From: Muricauda sp. SCSIO 65647
Lineage (GTDB): Bacteria; Bacteroidota; Bacteroidia; Flavobacteriales; Flavobacteriaceae
Assembly (NCBI RefSeq): GCF_021534965.1
Contig: NZ_CP091037.1
Location: 1,528,501 to 1,592,500 of the forward strand
DNA: 64,000 bases
Direction of reading: 5' to 3'
Shown: in pieces, positions 24,352 through 33,777 of the stretch
Position numbering within the stretch: position 1 is the stretch's first letter
How the letters are laid out: each line of letters starts with the position of its first letter
Position numbers and translations under genes: made by a program
The notes under the pieces: model-generated
The model's database searches: none
The model's input: the letters and a program-made list of their open reading frames with translations, nothing else
Told to the model about the DNA's origin: nothing

Positions 24352-24368
24352 TTTAGATTGAGTCTAAA
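24352..24368. promoter_or_regulatory. Dyad TTTAGA-N5-TCTAAA upstream of the AraC-type gene
   Basis: TTTAGATTGAGTCTAAA is a perfect 6-bp inverted repeat with a 5-base spacer, set in an AT-rich context (TTATT before, CAATAA after), and a further half-like site TTAGACTTAAA follows at 24380-24390. Position 21-37 bases before the ATG of the minus-strand gene overlaps its likely promoter. It resembles AT-rich Fur-type boxes, but the binder is not known. Confidence 0.5.
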
Positions 24369-24480
24369 CAATAATTTCCTTAGACTTAAACGCAGTAAAT
24401 TTAGGGTTTTTCATTGATTTTGATGTTTTGTGGCCAAAATGCATCCTATATCGTTATTAAAAGTTCTTCCAGCGTTATTT

Positions 24481-24506
24481 TTGACCGTGTACAGCATGTA
24501 TTTTTG
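24481..24506 (+). promoter_or_regulatory. Likely promoter of the hem operon
   Basis: TATTTTTG at 24499-24506 matches TAnnTTTG, and TTG at 24481-24483 precedes it with a 15-base spacer, shorter than usual. A transcript beginning near 24513 would start after the in-frame GTG at 24506. That supports ATG 24527 as the hemA start. Confidence 0.45.
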
Positions 24507-24526
24507 TGGGCGTCGTAAGACAGGGT

Positions 24527-25786
24527 ATGAAGCATTATCACATTTCAAGACATAGTTCATTCTACACGATTGGCCTGAGCTATAAAAAGGCTGATGCCAC
24601 TACAAGGGGCCAGTTCAGTCTCGATATACCTGCTATCGACCGCCTTTTACTGGCCGCTAAAGGCGAGGGCATCGATGGTCTTATGGTTATTTCAACTTGC
24701 AATCGCACAGAATTGCATGGTTTTGCGCAACACCCCTTTCAATTGATAAAGTTGCTTTGCGAACACACCCAGGGTACTGTTGAAGCTTTCCAAGAAGTGG
24801 CCTATGTCTATAAAAACCACGAAGCGATTACCCATCTTTTTCGTGTGGGCACAGGATTGGACAGTCAAATTTTGGGCGATTTTGAAATCATCAGCCAGAT
24901 CAAGCAAAGCTTTTATCGCTCAAAAAAGCACGAAATGGCCAATCCGTTTTTAGAGCGTCTCTGCAATTCGGTGATACAGGCCAGTAAACGCATTAAAAAC
25001 GAAACCGAGATTTCGTCGGGCGCTACCTCAGTGGCCTTCGCGTCTGTACAATACATTTTGAACCATGTGCCCGATGTACCAAACAAAGAAATATTATTGT
25101 TCGGTACGGGCAAAATTGGGCGCAACACTTGTGAAAACCTCATTAAGCATACCGATAACAAACACATTACCCTTATCAACCGCACGCGGCAAAAGGCAGA
25201 GGAAGTGGCGGGCAAATTTCATCTTGTGGTCAAGGAGTATGGCGATCTGCAGACCGAGATCAGAAAGACCGATGTACTTGTGGTGGCCACGGGCGCACAA
25301 CTGCCCACAGTTTCAAAAGAATTAATCTATACCGATAGGCCGCTCTTGATCTTGGATCTGTCCGTTCCAAAAAATGTGTCAGATGATGTAAAAGAATTGC
25401 CGAACGTTTCATTGGTGCACCTTGACGAACTTTCGCAAGTCACCACCAAGGCGTTGGAACGCAGAAAGCAGTACATTCCCAAAGCGGAAGCGATCATTGA
25501 TGAGGTACAGAACGACTTTACGAAATGGCTCGAGACCCGAAAATTTGCCCCTATAATCAAAGCCCTGAAAAAGAAGTTGAAGACCATGAAGGAAGAAGAG
25601 CTTAGCTTTCATTCCAAAAAACTGGAAGACTTCAACACCGAACAGGCAGAGATCGTCTCAGAGCGAATCATACAGAAGATCACCAAACAATTTGCCAACC
25701 ATTTGAAAAAGAAGGAAGTCGATACCGAAGATAGTCTGCAATTGATACAAGAGGTTTTTCAGCTTCAAATCAATGCTGATGAGTAG
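24527..25786 (+). CDS. hemA: Glutamyl-tRNA reductase
   Basis: The protein has 419 residues from ATG 24527; a GTG 21 bases upstream coincides with the predicted -7 box and is rejected. It reduces glutamyl-tRNA to glutamate-1-semialdehyde with NADPH, the committed step of haem synthesis by the C5 route. The catalytic Cys lies in STCNRTELHG. The NADPH site is LLFGTGKIGRNTCENL, and the C-terminal dimerisation helix begins near FTKWLETRKFAPIIK. It is the first gene of the operon and overlaps hemC. An AraC-type gene diverges from it. Confidence 0.96.
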   Translation: MKHYHISRHSSFYTIGLSYKKADATTRGQFSLDIPAIDRLLLAAKGEGIDGLMVISTCNRTELHGFAQHPFQLIKLLCEHTQGTVEAFQEVAYVYKNHEAITHLFRVGTGLDSQILGDFEIISQIKQSFYRSKKHEMANPFLERLCNSVIQASKRIKNETEISSGATSVAFASVQYILNHVPDVPNKEILLFGTGKIGRNTCENLIKHTDNKHITLINRTRQKAEEVAGKFHLVVKEYGDLQTEIRKTDVLVVATGAQLPTVSKELIYTDRPLLILDLSVPKNVSDDVKELPNVSLVHLDELSQVTTKALERRKQYIPKAEAIIDEVQNDFTKWLETRKFAPIIKALKKKLKTMKEEELSFHSKKLEDFNTEQAEIVSERIIQKITKQFANHLKKKEVDTEDSLQLIQEVFQLQINADE

Positions 25787-26699
25787 TCCGCTTCGTATTG
25801 GCACCCGTGACAGCGAATTGGCGCTTTGGCAGGCCAACACCGTCAAAAATGGTTTGGAGGCACTGGGGCACGTCGCCCAGTTGGTCCCTGTAAAATCATT
25901 GGGTGATCTGGTACTCGACAAACCGCTCTACGAGCTCGGTGTTACCGGTATTTTCACAAAAACACTTGATATCGCCTTGCTAAAAGGAGAAATAGACCTA
26001 GCGGTGCATTCGATGAAAGATGTGCCCACCCAGTTACCCCAAGGTATTGTACAGGTAGCTGTTCTAAAACGCGCAGATGCGGCCGATGTACTCGTGCACA
26101 GGGGATTAAATTTTCTGAATGAAGAGGGTATTGTCGCCACGGGAAGCCTTAGACGAAGAGCCCAGTGGTTGCACCGATATCCCCTACATGAAATGGTCGA
26201 TTTGAGGGGCAATGTGAATACCCGTTTGCAAAAATTGGAAGACAGCAAGTGGAACGCTGCCATATTTGCCATGGCAGGGCTGCAACGAATCGGCCTTTTG
26301 CCCGAAAACACCACCAAATTGAACTGGATGTTGCCCGCACCCGCACAAGGGGCCATGGTAGTGGTCGCTTTGGAAAAAGATGAGGAAACCATCGACAAAG
26401 TTGCTGCGCTCAACCATACAGAAACCGAACTTTGTACCCAAATCGAAAGGGCTTTTCTGCGAACCTTGGAGGGTGGCTGTTCGGCCCCCATAGGAGCCTT
26501 GGCCAAAATAAAAGACCAAAAGGTTTATTTTAAGGGAGGTCTTTTTTCCTTAGATGGAAAAAGAACGGTAACCGTTGAAAAAGAGGTAGCCATTTCAGCA
26601 GCCAAGGCGTTGGGCGAACTGAGCGCCAAAGAAGTTTTGGATACAGGTGGCAAGGAAATAATGGAAGACATTCGAAATGCGAACGGTGCTCTCAACTAA
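25779..26699 (+). CDS. hemC: Hydroxymethylbilane synthase (porphobilinogen deaminase)
   Basis: The protein has 306 residues from the ATG at 25779, which overlaps the hemA stop (ATGAGTAG); an ATG six bases earlier (25773) is an equal option. It joins four porphobilinogens into hydroxymethylbilane. Visible family marks: LRIGTRDSELALWQANTVK, HSMKDVPTQLP, TGSLRRRAQWL, and LEGGCSAPIGA, in which Cys carries the dipyrromethane cofactor. The Arg cluster binds the substrate acetate and propionate groups. The 3' end overlaps hemD by 23 bases. Confidence 0.96.
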   Translation: MSSPLRIGTRDSELALWQANTVKNGLEALGHVAQLVPVKSLGDLVLDKPLYELGVTGIFTKTLDIALLKGEIDLAVHSMKDVPTQLPQGIVQVAVLKRADAADVLVHRGLNFLNEEGIVATGSLRRRAQWLHRYPLHEMVDLRGNVNTRLQKLEDSKWNAAIFAMAGLQRIGLLPENTTKLNWMLPAPAQGAMVVVALEKDEETIDKVAALNHTETELCTQIERAFLRTLEGGCSAPIGALAKIKDQKVYFKGGLFSLDGKRTVTVEKEVAISAAKALGELSAKEVLDTGGKEIMEDIRNANGALN

Positions 26700-27339
26700 A
26701 ATCTTGGCCCTTGCACAAAAAGAACGACTGCTAAATGCCGGTTTGGGATTTGTCGAATACAATGCCATTAACATTGCCTTTTCTGATTTTGAAATCGATG
26801 ATGGCTACGACAATTATATTTTCACCAGCCAAAATGCCGTAAAATCGTATACGAAAAAAGAAAATTCTGAAAGAAATGGTGAAATCAACGCTTTTTCAGT
26901 AGGAAAAAAGACAGCAGACCTGCTGAAGCAACACGGATTTTCAGTAGTTGAGACGACCGATAACGCCACAGCCCTGGCCCAAATCATATCAAAAGACTAT
27001 AGCGATTGCCGCTTTTTGTTCTTATCGGGAAACAAAAGAAGAGATGAGCTGCCCGAACTTCTTAAAAAAAATAACGTTCGGTATAAAGAAGTGGTGGTCT
27101 ATGAGACATACTTGGTGCCAAAGCGCTTTGACCGAACTTTTGACGGTGTGCTGTTTTTTAGTCCGAGCGGAATACAGAGTTTTACGAAACAAAATAAATT
27201 GGGCGAGAGCATTGCTTTTTGCATTGGCGAAACCACGGCGAACGAAGCAAAAAAACATACTGAAAACATCATAACGGCAACAAGGCCAACGGTAGAGAAT
27301 GTATTGGTAAAAGCCATAAAATATTTCAATGGAAAATGA
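26677..27339 (+). CDS. hemD: Uroporphyrinogen-III synthase
   Basis: The protein has 220 residues. It cyclises hydroxymethylbilane with inversion of ring D. HemD is poorly conserved; recognition rests on the two-domain alternation, [17 protein letters not shown], the central [30 protein letters not shown] (typical Ser-Pro-Ser-Gly), and [12 protein letters not shown] near the end, plus its place between hemC and hemE. It overlaps hemC by 23 bases and hemE by 4 (ATGA), so all three are probably co-translated. Confidence 0.93.
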   Translation: MRTVLSTKILALAQKERLLNAGLGFVEYNAINIAFSDFEIDDGYDNYIFTSQNAVKSYTKKENSERNGEINAFSVGKKTADLLKQHGFSVVETTDNATALAQIISKDYSDCRFLFLSGNKRRDELPELLKKNNVRYKEVVVYETYLVPKRFDRTFDGVLFFSPSGIQSFTKQNKLGESIAFCIGETTANEAKKHTENIITATRPTVENVLVKAIKYFNGK

Positions 27340-28361
27340 TTAAAAATGACCTTTTTTTAAAAGCCTTAAAAGGGGAGACCGTCGATAGGCCCCCCGTTTG
27401 GATGATGCGACAGGCGGGGCGTTATCTGCCCGAGTTTATGGAAATACGTGAGCAATACGATTTCTTCACCCGTTGCCAAACCCCCGAACTGGCTTCTGAG
27501 ATCACCGTACAGCCGATTCGTCGCTTCAACATGGATGCCGCGATTCTCTTTAGCGATATCTTGGTGATTCCGCAGGCAATGGAGATCGAAGTGCAGATGA
27601 AGCCCAATTTCGGCCCCTATTTGCCAGACCCCATAAGAAAGGCCGAAGATGTAACCCGAGTTGTTGTGCCCGATATCAACGATACACTGGGCTATGTGAT
27701 GGAGGCCATCAAAATGACAAAGGAAAAACTGAACGATGAGATTCCACTGATCGGTTTTGCAGGCTCTCCATGGACGATTCTCTGCTACTGTGTGCAAGGA
27801 CAGGGCAGCAAAAGTTTTGATCTGGCCAAGGGCTTCTGCTTTACCCAGCCCGAAGCAGCGCATGAATTGTTGCAAAAAATAACGGATACCACAATTGCCT
27901 ATCTCAAAGAGAAGGTCAAAGCCGGTTGTGATGCCGTACAAATTTTCGATTCATGGGGCGGTATGCTCTCACCGATCGATTACCAAGAATTTTCATGGCA
28001 GTACATTCAGCAGATCGTCGATGCCCTAAAAGGGCACGCACCCGTTATCGTTTTCGGTAAAGGCTGCTGGTTTGCACTGAACAAAATGGCACAATCGGGC
28101 GCTGCCGCCTTAGGTGTCGATTGGACCTGTTCTGCCCAAAATGCGCGGTACCTCACCGGTGGCCAAATAACATTACAGGGCAATTTTGATCCAGCCCGAC
28201 TACTGTCACCTCCCAAAGACATCAAGAAAATGGTACGCCAAATGATTGATGAATTTGGCAAAGACCGTTACATTGTAAACCTCGGACACGGAATTTTACC
28301 CAACATTCCACTTGAAAATGCAAAGGCGTTTGTCGAGGCAGTAAAGGAATACAGTCAATGA
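27336..28361 (+). CDS. hemE: Uroporphyrinogen decarboxylase
   Basis: The protein has 341 residues, the usual length. It removes four acetate carboxyls to give coproporphyrinogen III. Signatures: [17 protein letters not shown] near the N-terminus (substrate-binding Arg), [15 protein letters not shown] (catalytic Asp), [11 protein letters not shown], and [19 protein letters not shown] at the C-terminus. It overlaps hemD at its start and the DUF6973 gene at its end, both as ATGA. Confidence 0.97.
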   Translation: MIKNDLFLKALKGETVDRPPVWMMRQAGRYLPEFMEIREQYDFFTRCQTPELASEITVQPIRRFNMDAAILFSDILVIPQAMEIEVQMKPNFGPYLPDPIRKAEDVTRVVVPDINDTLGYVMEAIKMTKEKLNDEIPLIGFAGSPWTILCYCVQGQGSKSFDLAKGFCFTQPEAAHELLQKITDTTIAYLKEKVKAGCDAVQIFDSWGGMLSPIDYQEFSWQYIQQIVDALKGHAPVIVFGKGCWFALNKMAQSGAAALGVDWTCSAQNARYLTGGQITLQGNFDPARLLSPPKDIKKMVRQMIDEFGKDRYIVNLGHGILPNIPLENAKAFVEAVKEYSQ

Positions 28362-28846
28362 GCCCATGGCAGACCATTAGAAGAATCGGTTCAAAAAACC
28401 TGTGGAGAGTGACCGTACTTGTTATAAAAAACCCATTGTTCGTTTGGCCGACCATCAGTGCCACAAGAGAAACCATTGATCTTTCCTATTATCATTACCA
28501 AAGAAAACATCACGAAAACGGACCTGCAAATGCTTTTCGGCATGCCCTTTGGAATTACCTGATCGCCAAGAAATGTGCCAAATGGTCTAAAAATAAGGGC
28601 AAAGTGCTGCGCTGGACCAAGAACATCACCGATTGGCATGAGCTTGCATTTCCCAATCGGGAACTGGCCAAAAAAATGGACCTGCACAACAACGAAGTAG
28701 GTCGAAACCTCTTTCTCGAGTATGCTGAAAGCAGCATTGACCATTTGGTCGAAAAATTGCAAAAAATGACCGAAGATTCGGTCTATGTTGAAAAGGCAGA
28801 AGAGTTGAAATCCCTTAAAAAACAATTAGTCCATATCATAAGATGA
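28358..28846 (+). CDS. DUF6973-like protein embedded in the hem operon
   Basis: The protein has 162 residues without a signal peptide. Conserved-looking residues are [25 protein letters not shown] and [13 protein letters not shown], a pattern of His, Asp and Asn spread over about 60 residues that resembles DUF6973 and could form a metal site. ATGA overlaps with hemE and hemF bind it tightly into the operon. Function is unknown. A role in handling a haem precursor or in membrane association is only a guess from context. Confidence 0.7.
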   Translation: MSPWQTIRRIGSKNLWRVTVLVIKNPLFVWPTISATRETIDLSYYHYQRKHHENGPANAFRHALWNYLIAKKCAKWSKNKGKVLRWTKNITDWHELAFPNRELAKKMDLHNNEVGRNLFLEYAESSIDHLVEKLQKMTEDSVYVEKAEELKSLKKQLVHIIR

Positions 28847-29751
28847 ACCTAAAAGACAACTTCTACGAATACATACAGAACCTGCAAGATACCATCACTT
28901 CAAAACTCGAAGAGGTAGATGGCAAGGCAACATTCAAACAAGACCTATGGCAGAGGCCCGAAGGTGGTGGGGGCCGCACGCGCGTTATCGAAAACGGAGG
29001 GGTTTTTGAAAAAGGAGGGGTCAATATTTCTGCAGTTCACGGCAAATTGCCTGAGAGCATGCAACAGTACTTCGGTGTCAGTGATGCCGATTTCTATGCC
29101 TGCGGATTGAGCTTGGTCATCCATCCTAAAAACCCGTTTGTTCCCACGGTACACGCCAATTGGCGCTATTTTGAACTGTACGATCAGCAAGGAAATATTG
29201 TGGACCAATGGTTCGGCGGCGGACAAGATCTGACCCCCTACTACCTCTTTGATGAAGATGCTGCGCATTTTCACTCTATCTGCAAACGGGCCTGTGATCG
29301 ACATCATCCGAATTTTTACCCACAGTATAAAAAACGCTGCGATGACTATTTTTGGAACCACCACAGAAACGAGGCCAGAGGTGTGGGCGGACTCTTTTTT
29401 GACTATTGCAAGGCCAACGAAGAAATGGATATGGAGGCCTGGCACAATTTCGTCACCGAAGTGGGCAATAGTTTTTTGGAGGCTTATATACCCATTGTTT
29501 CAAAACGAAAAGATATGGTATATGACCAGCCCCACCGCGATTGGCAAGAAATACGCCGTGGGCGCTATGTCGAGTTCAATTTGGTGCATGATAAGGGCAC
29601 ATTGTTCGGACTGCGTACCAACGGCCGTATCGAAAGCATATTGATGAGCCTTCCGCCCCATGTGCAATGGCAGTATGACCACCACCCTGAAAGGGGGAGT
29701 GAAGAAGAGCGGCTCACAAAAGTCTTGCAAAAACCAAAAAAATGGGCGTGA
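28843..29751 (+). CDS. hemF: Oxygen-dependent coproporphyrinogen-III oxidase
   Basis: The protein has 302 residues. It converts coproporphyrinogen III to protoporphyrinogen IX using O2, which fits an aerobic organism. Signatures: [63 protein letters not shown] and [12 protein letters not shown] with [16 protein letters not shown] at the end. It overlaps the preceding DUF6973 gene by ATGA and the next gene by 10 bases. Confidence 0.97.
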   Translation: MNLKDNFYEYIQNLQDTITSKLEEVDGKATFKQDLWQRPEGGGGRTRVIENGGVFEKGGVNISAVHGKLPESMQQYFGVSDADFYACGLSLVIHPKNPFVPTVHANWRYFELYDQQGNIVDQWFGGGQDLTPYYLFDEDAAHFHSICKRACDRHHPNFYPQYKKRCDDYFWNHHRNEARGVGGLFFDYCKANEEMDMEAWHNFVTEVGNSFLEAYIPIVSKRKDMVYDQPHRDWQEIRRGRYVEFNLVHDKGTLFGLRTNGRIESILMSLPPHVQWQYDHHPERGSEEERLTKVLQKPKKWA

Positions 29752-30611
29752 ACCGATCAAGCCAACAAAAAGCCAGTAAAGACAAGCTGCTCATCATACA
29801 CGCCGATGATGCCGGATTATCGCATTCTGAAAACAGGGCGACCATCGAATGCCTGAAAAAGGGAATGGTCAACTCTTACAGTATCATGGTTCCTTGTCCG
29901 GCTTTTGAGGAGATGGCGACCTTTGCCAAAGAAAATCCGGCATTTGATTATGGTATTCATCTGACCCTTACCTGTGAATGGCATGATTACCGCTTTGGTC
30001 CCGTATCGCCACCCGAAGAAGTCAAAAGCCTCATCGACCACAACGGACACTTCTACAAAACCAGACAAGAGTTAAGCGAAAATGCCCGAACTGAAGAGGT
30101 CTATAAAGAGCTTGTCGCCCAGATGGAACGTGCCCTTGATTTTGGATTGCAACCAAGCCATATAGATTCGCATATGTACAGCGTAGGGGCTTCGCCCGAT
30201 TTCTTCAAAAGCTATAAAGATCTGGGCAAAAAATATGGCCTGCCCGTATTCATCAACAAAAAATTGATGCATGGTGTAGGCCTAAAGGTAGCGGATTGTA
30301 TAGATGAAAGAGATTTTGTTGTGGATAATGCCGAATGGGCGACATTCGATCATTTTAAAAAACAGCATCTGAAAGCCTTTTATCAAGAAACCATCAAAAA
30401 TCTCGATGCAGGCCTTAATATCATTTTGATACATCCGGCATTCGATGACGACGAGATGAAAAGCATAACGATCGACCATCCTAATTTTGGTTCGGAATGG
30501 AGACAAATGGATTTTGAGACCTTTACCGATGAAAAAACCCGTTTGGTACTGGAAGAAAATGACATTCGGTTGGTCACTTGGAGGGAAATAAGCAAATTCT
30601 CAAAGGTTTAA
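29742..30611 (+). CDS. ChbG/HpnK (YdjC) family deacetylase
   Basis: The protein has 289 residues. The family catalytic pattern is visible: [14 protein letters not shown] (Asp-Asp pair), [10 protein letters not shown] (His), [10 protein letters not shown] (two His and Asp), and [10 protein letters not shown]. YdjC-type enzymes remove N-acetyl groups from amino sugars such as chitobiose with a divalent metal. There is no signal peptide, so a cytosolic or peripheral role is expected. It overlaps hemF by 10 bases but is not a known haem gene. Sharing of the promoter may be its only link. Confidence 0.9.
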   Translation: MGVNRSSQQKASKDKLLIIHADDAGLSHSENRATIECLKKGMVNSYSIMVPCPAFEEMATFAKENPAFDYGIHLTLTCEWHDYRFGPVSPPEEVKSLIDHNGHFYKTRQELSENARTEEVYKELVAQMERALDFGLQPSHIDSHMYSVGASPDFFKSYKDLGKKYGLPVFINKKLMHGVGLKVADCIDERDFVVDNAEWATFDHFKKQHLKAFYQETIKNLDAGLNIILIHPAFDDDEMKSITIDHPNFGSEWRQMDFETFTDEKTRLVLEENDIRLVTWREISKFSKV

Positions 30612-30627
30612 TGCTTAGCTTTATGGC

Positions 30628-31416
30628 ATGAAACTGACCCTCTATCAAATCGACGCCTTCACCGACCATGTTTTTGAGGGCAATCCGGCCGCTGTCTGTA
30701 TTTTAGATAGTTGGCTCAACGCCGATATAATGCAAAAAATCGCCCAAGAGAACAATCTGGCCGAGACCGCTTTTATGGTACAGAAAAACAGCATCTTCGA
30801 GCTTCGCTGGTTCACCCCTGAAACCGAAGTCGATCTTTGTGGCCACGCCACCTTGGCCTCGGCCCATGTACTTTTCAATTATCACGGCTACACAGAAAAA
30901 ACCATTCGGTTTTATTCTCATCGAAGCGGTAATTTGTTGGTCACAAAGGGGTTGGAGGGTTGGATGACCCTTGATTTCCCTACAGACGATATTGTGCCCA
31001 TAAAGGGTTTGCCAGAGCTGGACAAGGCCATCGGACTGACCCCTTTTAAAACACTAAAGGGCAAGACCGACTATTTATTGATCTATAACTCCCAAGAGGA
31101 AATCGAAGCCATACAGCCCAATTTTTATTTACTGGCCCAACTGAATTGTAGGGGGGTGATCGTTTCAGCCGAGGGCAGACATTCAGATTTCGTATCACGG
31201 TTTTTTGCACCTTATTGTGGTATTCCCGAAGATCCGGTGACCGGCTCAGCACACACGTCGCTGACGCCCTATTGGGCAAAAGTGTTGGGCAAGAATAAAA
31301 TGACGGCGAAACAACTATCGAAACGGGGCGGTAATTTGATCTGCGAATATTTGGGTGAACGGGTAAAAATATCAGGGAAAGCCGTACCCTATCTAATTGG
31401 TGAAATTGAAATTTAA
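30628..31416 (+). CDS. PhzF family isomerase
   Basis: The protein has 262 residues. It has the twin-domain PhzF fold: LTLYQIDAFTDHVFEGNPAA at the start, NNLAETAFMV (catalytic Glu of PhzF), TPETEVDLCGHATLASAHVL, and FAPYCGIPEDPVTGSAHTSL in the second domain. PhzF isomerises a phenazine precursor, but most homologues in non-producers act on unknown metabolites. It sits between the deacetylase and hemB, with 4 bases to hemB. Confidence 0.92.
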   Translation: MKLTLYQIDAFTDHVFEGNPAAVCILDSWLNADIMQKIAQENNLAETAFMVQKNSIFELRWFTPETEVDLCGHATLASAHVLFNYHGYTEKTIRFYSHRSGNLLVTKGLEGWMTLDFPTDDIVPIKGLPELDKAIGLTPFKTLKGKTDYLLIYNSQEEIEAIQPNFYLLAQLNCRGVIVSAEGRHSDFVSRFFAPYCGIPEDPVTGSAHTSLTPYWAKVLGKNKMTAKQLSKRGGNLICEYLGERVKISGKAVPYLIGEIEI

Positions 31417-31420
31417 CACT

Positions 31421-32407
31421 ATGTATCCACTCATACGAAATCGAAGACTGCGTGCAAGCGAATCCATCAGGCGATTGGTGCGCGAAACAGTGGTGACGCC
31501 AGATGACTTCTTGGTACCGCTATTTGTGGTAGAGGGAAAAGGAATAAAGGAAGAAATACCCTCTATGCCCAATTACCATCGCCTGAGCCTTGATGAGCTC
31601 GAGAAGGAAGTCAAGGCGCTTTGGCAAATGGGGCTTTGTGCCGTCTTGCTTTTTGTCAAGGTGCCCGATAATTTAAAAGATAACAAAGGCTCAGAGGCCA
31701 TCAATGAGCACGGTCTCATGCAGCGGGCCATCAAAACGGTAAAAAATGCCTGTCCAGATATGTTGGTCATGACCGATGTGGCCTTGGATCCCTATTCTTC
31801 ATATGGCCATGATGGCATTGTCATCGACGGACATGTTCTCAACGATGAGACCAGTGAGCTATTGGCCGAGATGAGTGTCTCACATGCCCAAGCTGGTGCT
31901 GATTTTGTGGCCCCAAGCGATATGATGGACGGTCGCATACTTACCATTCGAGAAGCCTTGGAAGACGAGGGGTTCACCAACACGGGCATCATGAGCTACT
32001 CCGCCAAGTATGCCAGTGCCTTTTATGGCCCCTTTCGAGATGCCCTGGATTCCGCTCCCGTTGATGAAAAAAATGTGCCCAAAGACAAGAAGACCTATCA
32101 AATGGATCCCGCCAACAGATTTGAGGCCATCAAGGAAACCCAAATGGACATTGATGAAGGGGCCGATATCGTAATGGTCAAACCAGGAATTTGCTATTTG
32201 GACATTGTTCGTGAAATACGGAACGAAGTAGAAGTGCCCGTGGCGGTATATCAGGTTTCAGGTGAATATGCCATGTTGAAGGCGGCGGCTAAAAAAGGAT
32301 GGCTCGACCATGATGCTGTGATGATGGAACAATTGATGGCCATCAAACGGGCAGGGGCAACCATCATTGCCACGTATTTTGCGAAGGAAGCCGTACAGTT
32401 ATTATAG
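31421..32407 (+). CDS. hemB: Porphobilinogen synthase (delta-aminolevulinic acid dehydratase)
   Basis: The protein has 328 residues from ATG 31421; a GTG-led extension from 31397 overlaps the previous gene. It joins two 5-aminolevulinates. Schiff-base lysines lie in SYSAKYASAFYGPFRDA and IVMVKPGICYLDI. The metal-site region reads DVALDPYSSYGHDGI, with Asp in place of the Cys residues of Zn enzymes, so this is the Mg-dependent (plant-like) type. Last hem gene of the operon, although it acts before hemC in the pathway. Confidence 0.96.
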   Translation: MYPLIRNRRLRASESIRRLVRETVVTPDDFLVPLFVVEGKGIKEEIPSMPNYHRLSLDELEKEVKALWQMGLCAVLLFVKVPDNLKDNKGSEAINEHGLMQRAIKTVKNACPDMLVMTDVALDPYSSYGHDGIVIDGHVLNDETSELLAEMSVSHAQAGADFVAPSDMMDGRILTIREALEDEGFTNTGIMSYSAKYASAFYGPFRDALDSAPVDEKNVPKDKKTYQMDPANRFEAIKETQMDIDEGADIVMVKPGICYLDIVREIRNEVEVPVAVYQVSGEYAMLKAAAKKGWLDHDAVMMEQLMAIKRAGATIIATYFAKEAVQLL

Positions 32408-32425
32408 GGATAAAACAGCCAACAC

Positions 32426-33727
32426 TTGAAAAATCTTCTTTTTGTACCCATTCTATTGATTTCTTGGTGTTCGTTTGCCCAAGAAAATGATTCATTGCCA
32501 TTTGCCCATCCCTCAGAAATGGGTTTGGATAGCATCTATATCCATTCAAAAACAGATGCCATCATAACGAATGGTATAAAAAATAGGGCATTCCCCGGGG
32601 CACAGGTATTGGTAGCCAAAAACGGTGCTGTCATTTTTCATAAGGCATATGGTTTTCATACCTATGACAGCCTACAACCCGTTTCATTGACCGACGTATA
32701 TGATTTGGCTTCCGTTACCAAAATCACGGCCCCACTTCCGGCCCTGATGAAATTGGTCGATGAGAAAAAACTGAATTTGGATGTGCCTTTCTCAACCTAT
32801 TGGAGGCCTTGGCGAAAACAGAAAGACAAACGAAACCTGACCCTTCGCGAGATTTTGGCCCACCAAGCAGGCTTGCAACCCTATATTGTGTTCTTGGGAA
32901 AGGTGCTCAAGAAAAATGGCCAACTGAAAAAACGTTTTGTGCGGCACAGCGCCCACAAAAGATTCAAGAAGCAGGCCTATGATAGCCTCTATGTCAAGAA
33001 CCGCTTTGAACAAAAGATGCAGCGCATCATCAATCGCTCCAAGGTATCCGAAGAAAAGAAATACCGCTATTCAGGTCTTACCTTCCTGATCTTTCCGAAA
33101 CTTATTGAGCAATTGACGGGTGAAGACTATAAAACCTATCTGCGAAAGAATTTCTACGACCCCATGGGTGCCAAGACCCTATGTTTCAATCCCAATGAGA
33201 AAGCGCTGCCGAATAAAATTGTTCCCACAGAAATCGATACCCTTTTTCGCCATGCCCTGACACAAAATTGGGTACACGACGAGAACGCGGCACTGTTGGG
33301 CGGTGTCTCGGGCAATGCAGGTCTCTTTGCCTCGGCCCATGACCTGGCCAAACTCATGCTGTTATATCAAAACTATGGAGCGTTCAATGGCAAGCGCTAT
33401 CTCTCTTCAGCAGTGGTAAAAGAATTTATTTCGGTACAGTATCCTGAAAACGAAAATCGCCGCGGCCTTGGTTTTGACAAACCCCTGTTGGGCAATGATA
33501 CCTTGGCCCTGAAAGATGCCTATCCCGCGCCAATGGCCAACCCAGAAAGCTTTGGGCACTCGGGTTTTACCGGCACATTTGCTTGGGCAGACCCAAAAGA
33601 CCAATTGGTATTTATCTTTCTTTCCAATAGGGTACACCCTTTCAGGTCACATCGAAAACTATATGAACTCAATATCAGAACTGCATTGCACCAGGTTTTC
33701 CATGAGGCCGACATTGAAGGCAAATGA
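32426..33727 (+). CDS. Exported serine hydrolase (class C beta-lactamase/PBP-like)
   Basis: The protein has 433 residues from a TTG at 32426; no in-frame ATG precedes the signal peptide KNLLFVPILLISWCSFAQ. The fold marks are LASVTK (Ser-x-x-Lys nucleophile), RYSGLTFLIFP (Tyr-x-Asn/Gly position) and FGHSGFTGTFAW (His-x-Gly). These enzymes act as D,D-peptidases, esterases or beta-lactamases in the periplasm. The substrate is not predicted. It starts 18 bases after hemB and may be transcribed with it. Confidence 0.9.
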   Translation: MKNLLFVPILLISWCSFAQENDSLPFAHPSEMGLDSIYIHSKTDAIITNGIKNRAFPGAQVLVAKNGAVIFHKAYGFHTYDSLQPVSLTDVYDLASVTKITAPLPALMKLVDEKKLNLDVPFSTYWRPWRKQKDKRNLTLREILAHQAGLQPYIVFLGKVLKKNGQLKKRFVRHSAHKRFKKQAYDSLYVKNRFEQKMQRIINRSKVSEEKKYRYSGLTFLIFPKLIEQLTGEDYKTYLRKNFYDPMGAKTLCFNPNEKALPNKIVPTEIDTLFRHALTQNWVHDENAALLGGVSGNAGLFASAHDLAKLMLLYQNYGAFNGKRYLSSAVVKEFISVQYPENENRRGLGFDKPLLGNDTLALKDAYPAPMANPESFGHSGFTGTFAWADPKDQLVFIFLSNRVHPFRSHRKLYELNIRTALHQVFHEADIEGK

Positions 33728-33777
33728 ACAACAGGGTGTTCCTAAATTATTAATATCTTAGTCATAAGCAAGCGCTC

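Noticed and set aside
25928-26506. 192-codon minus-strand frame
   Set aside because: It is a shadow of hemC.
27366-27941. 191-codon minus-strand frame
   Set aside because: It lies inside hemE and shows no recognisable domain.
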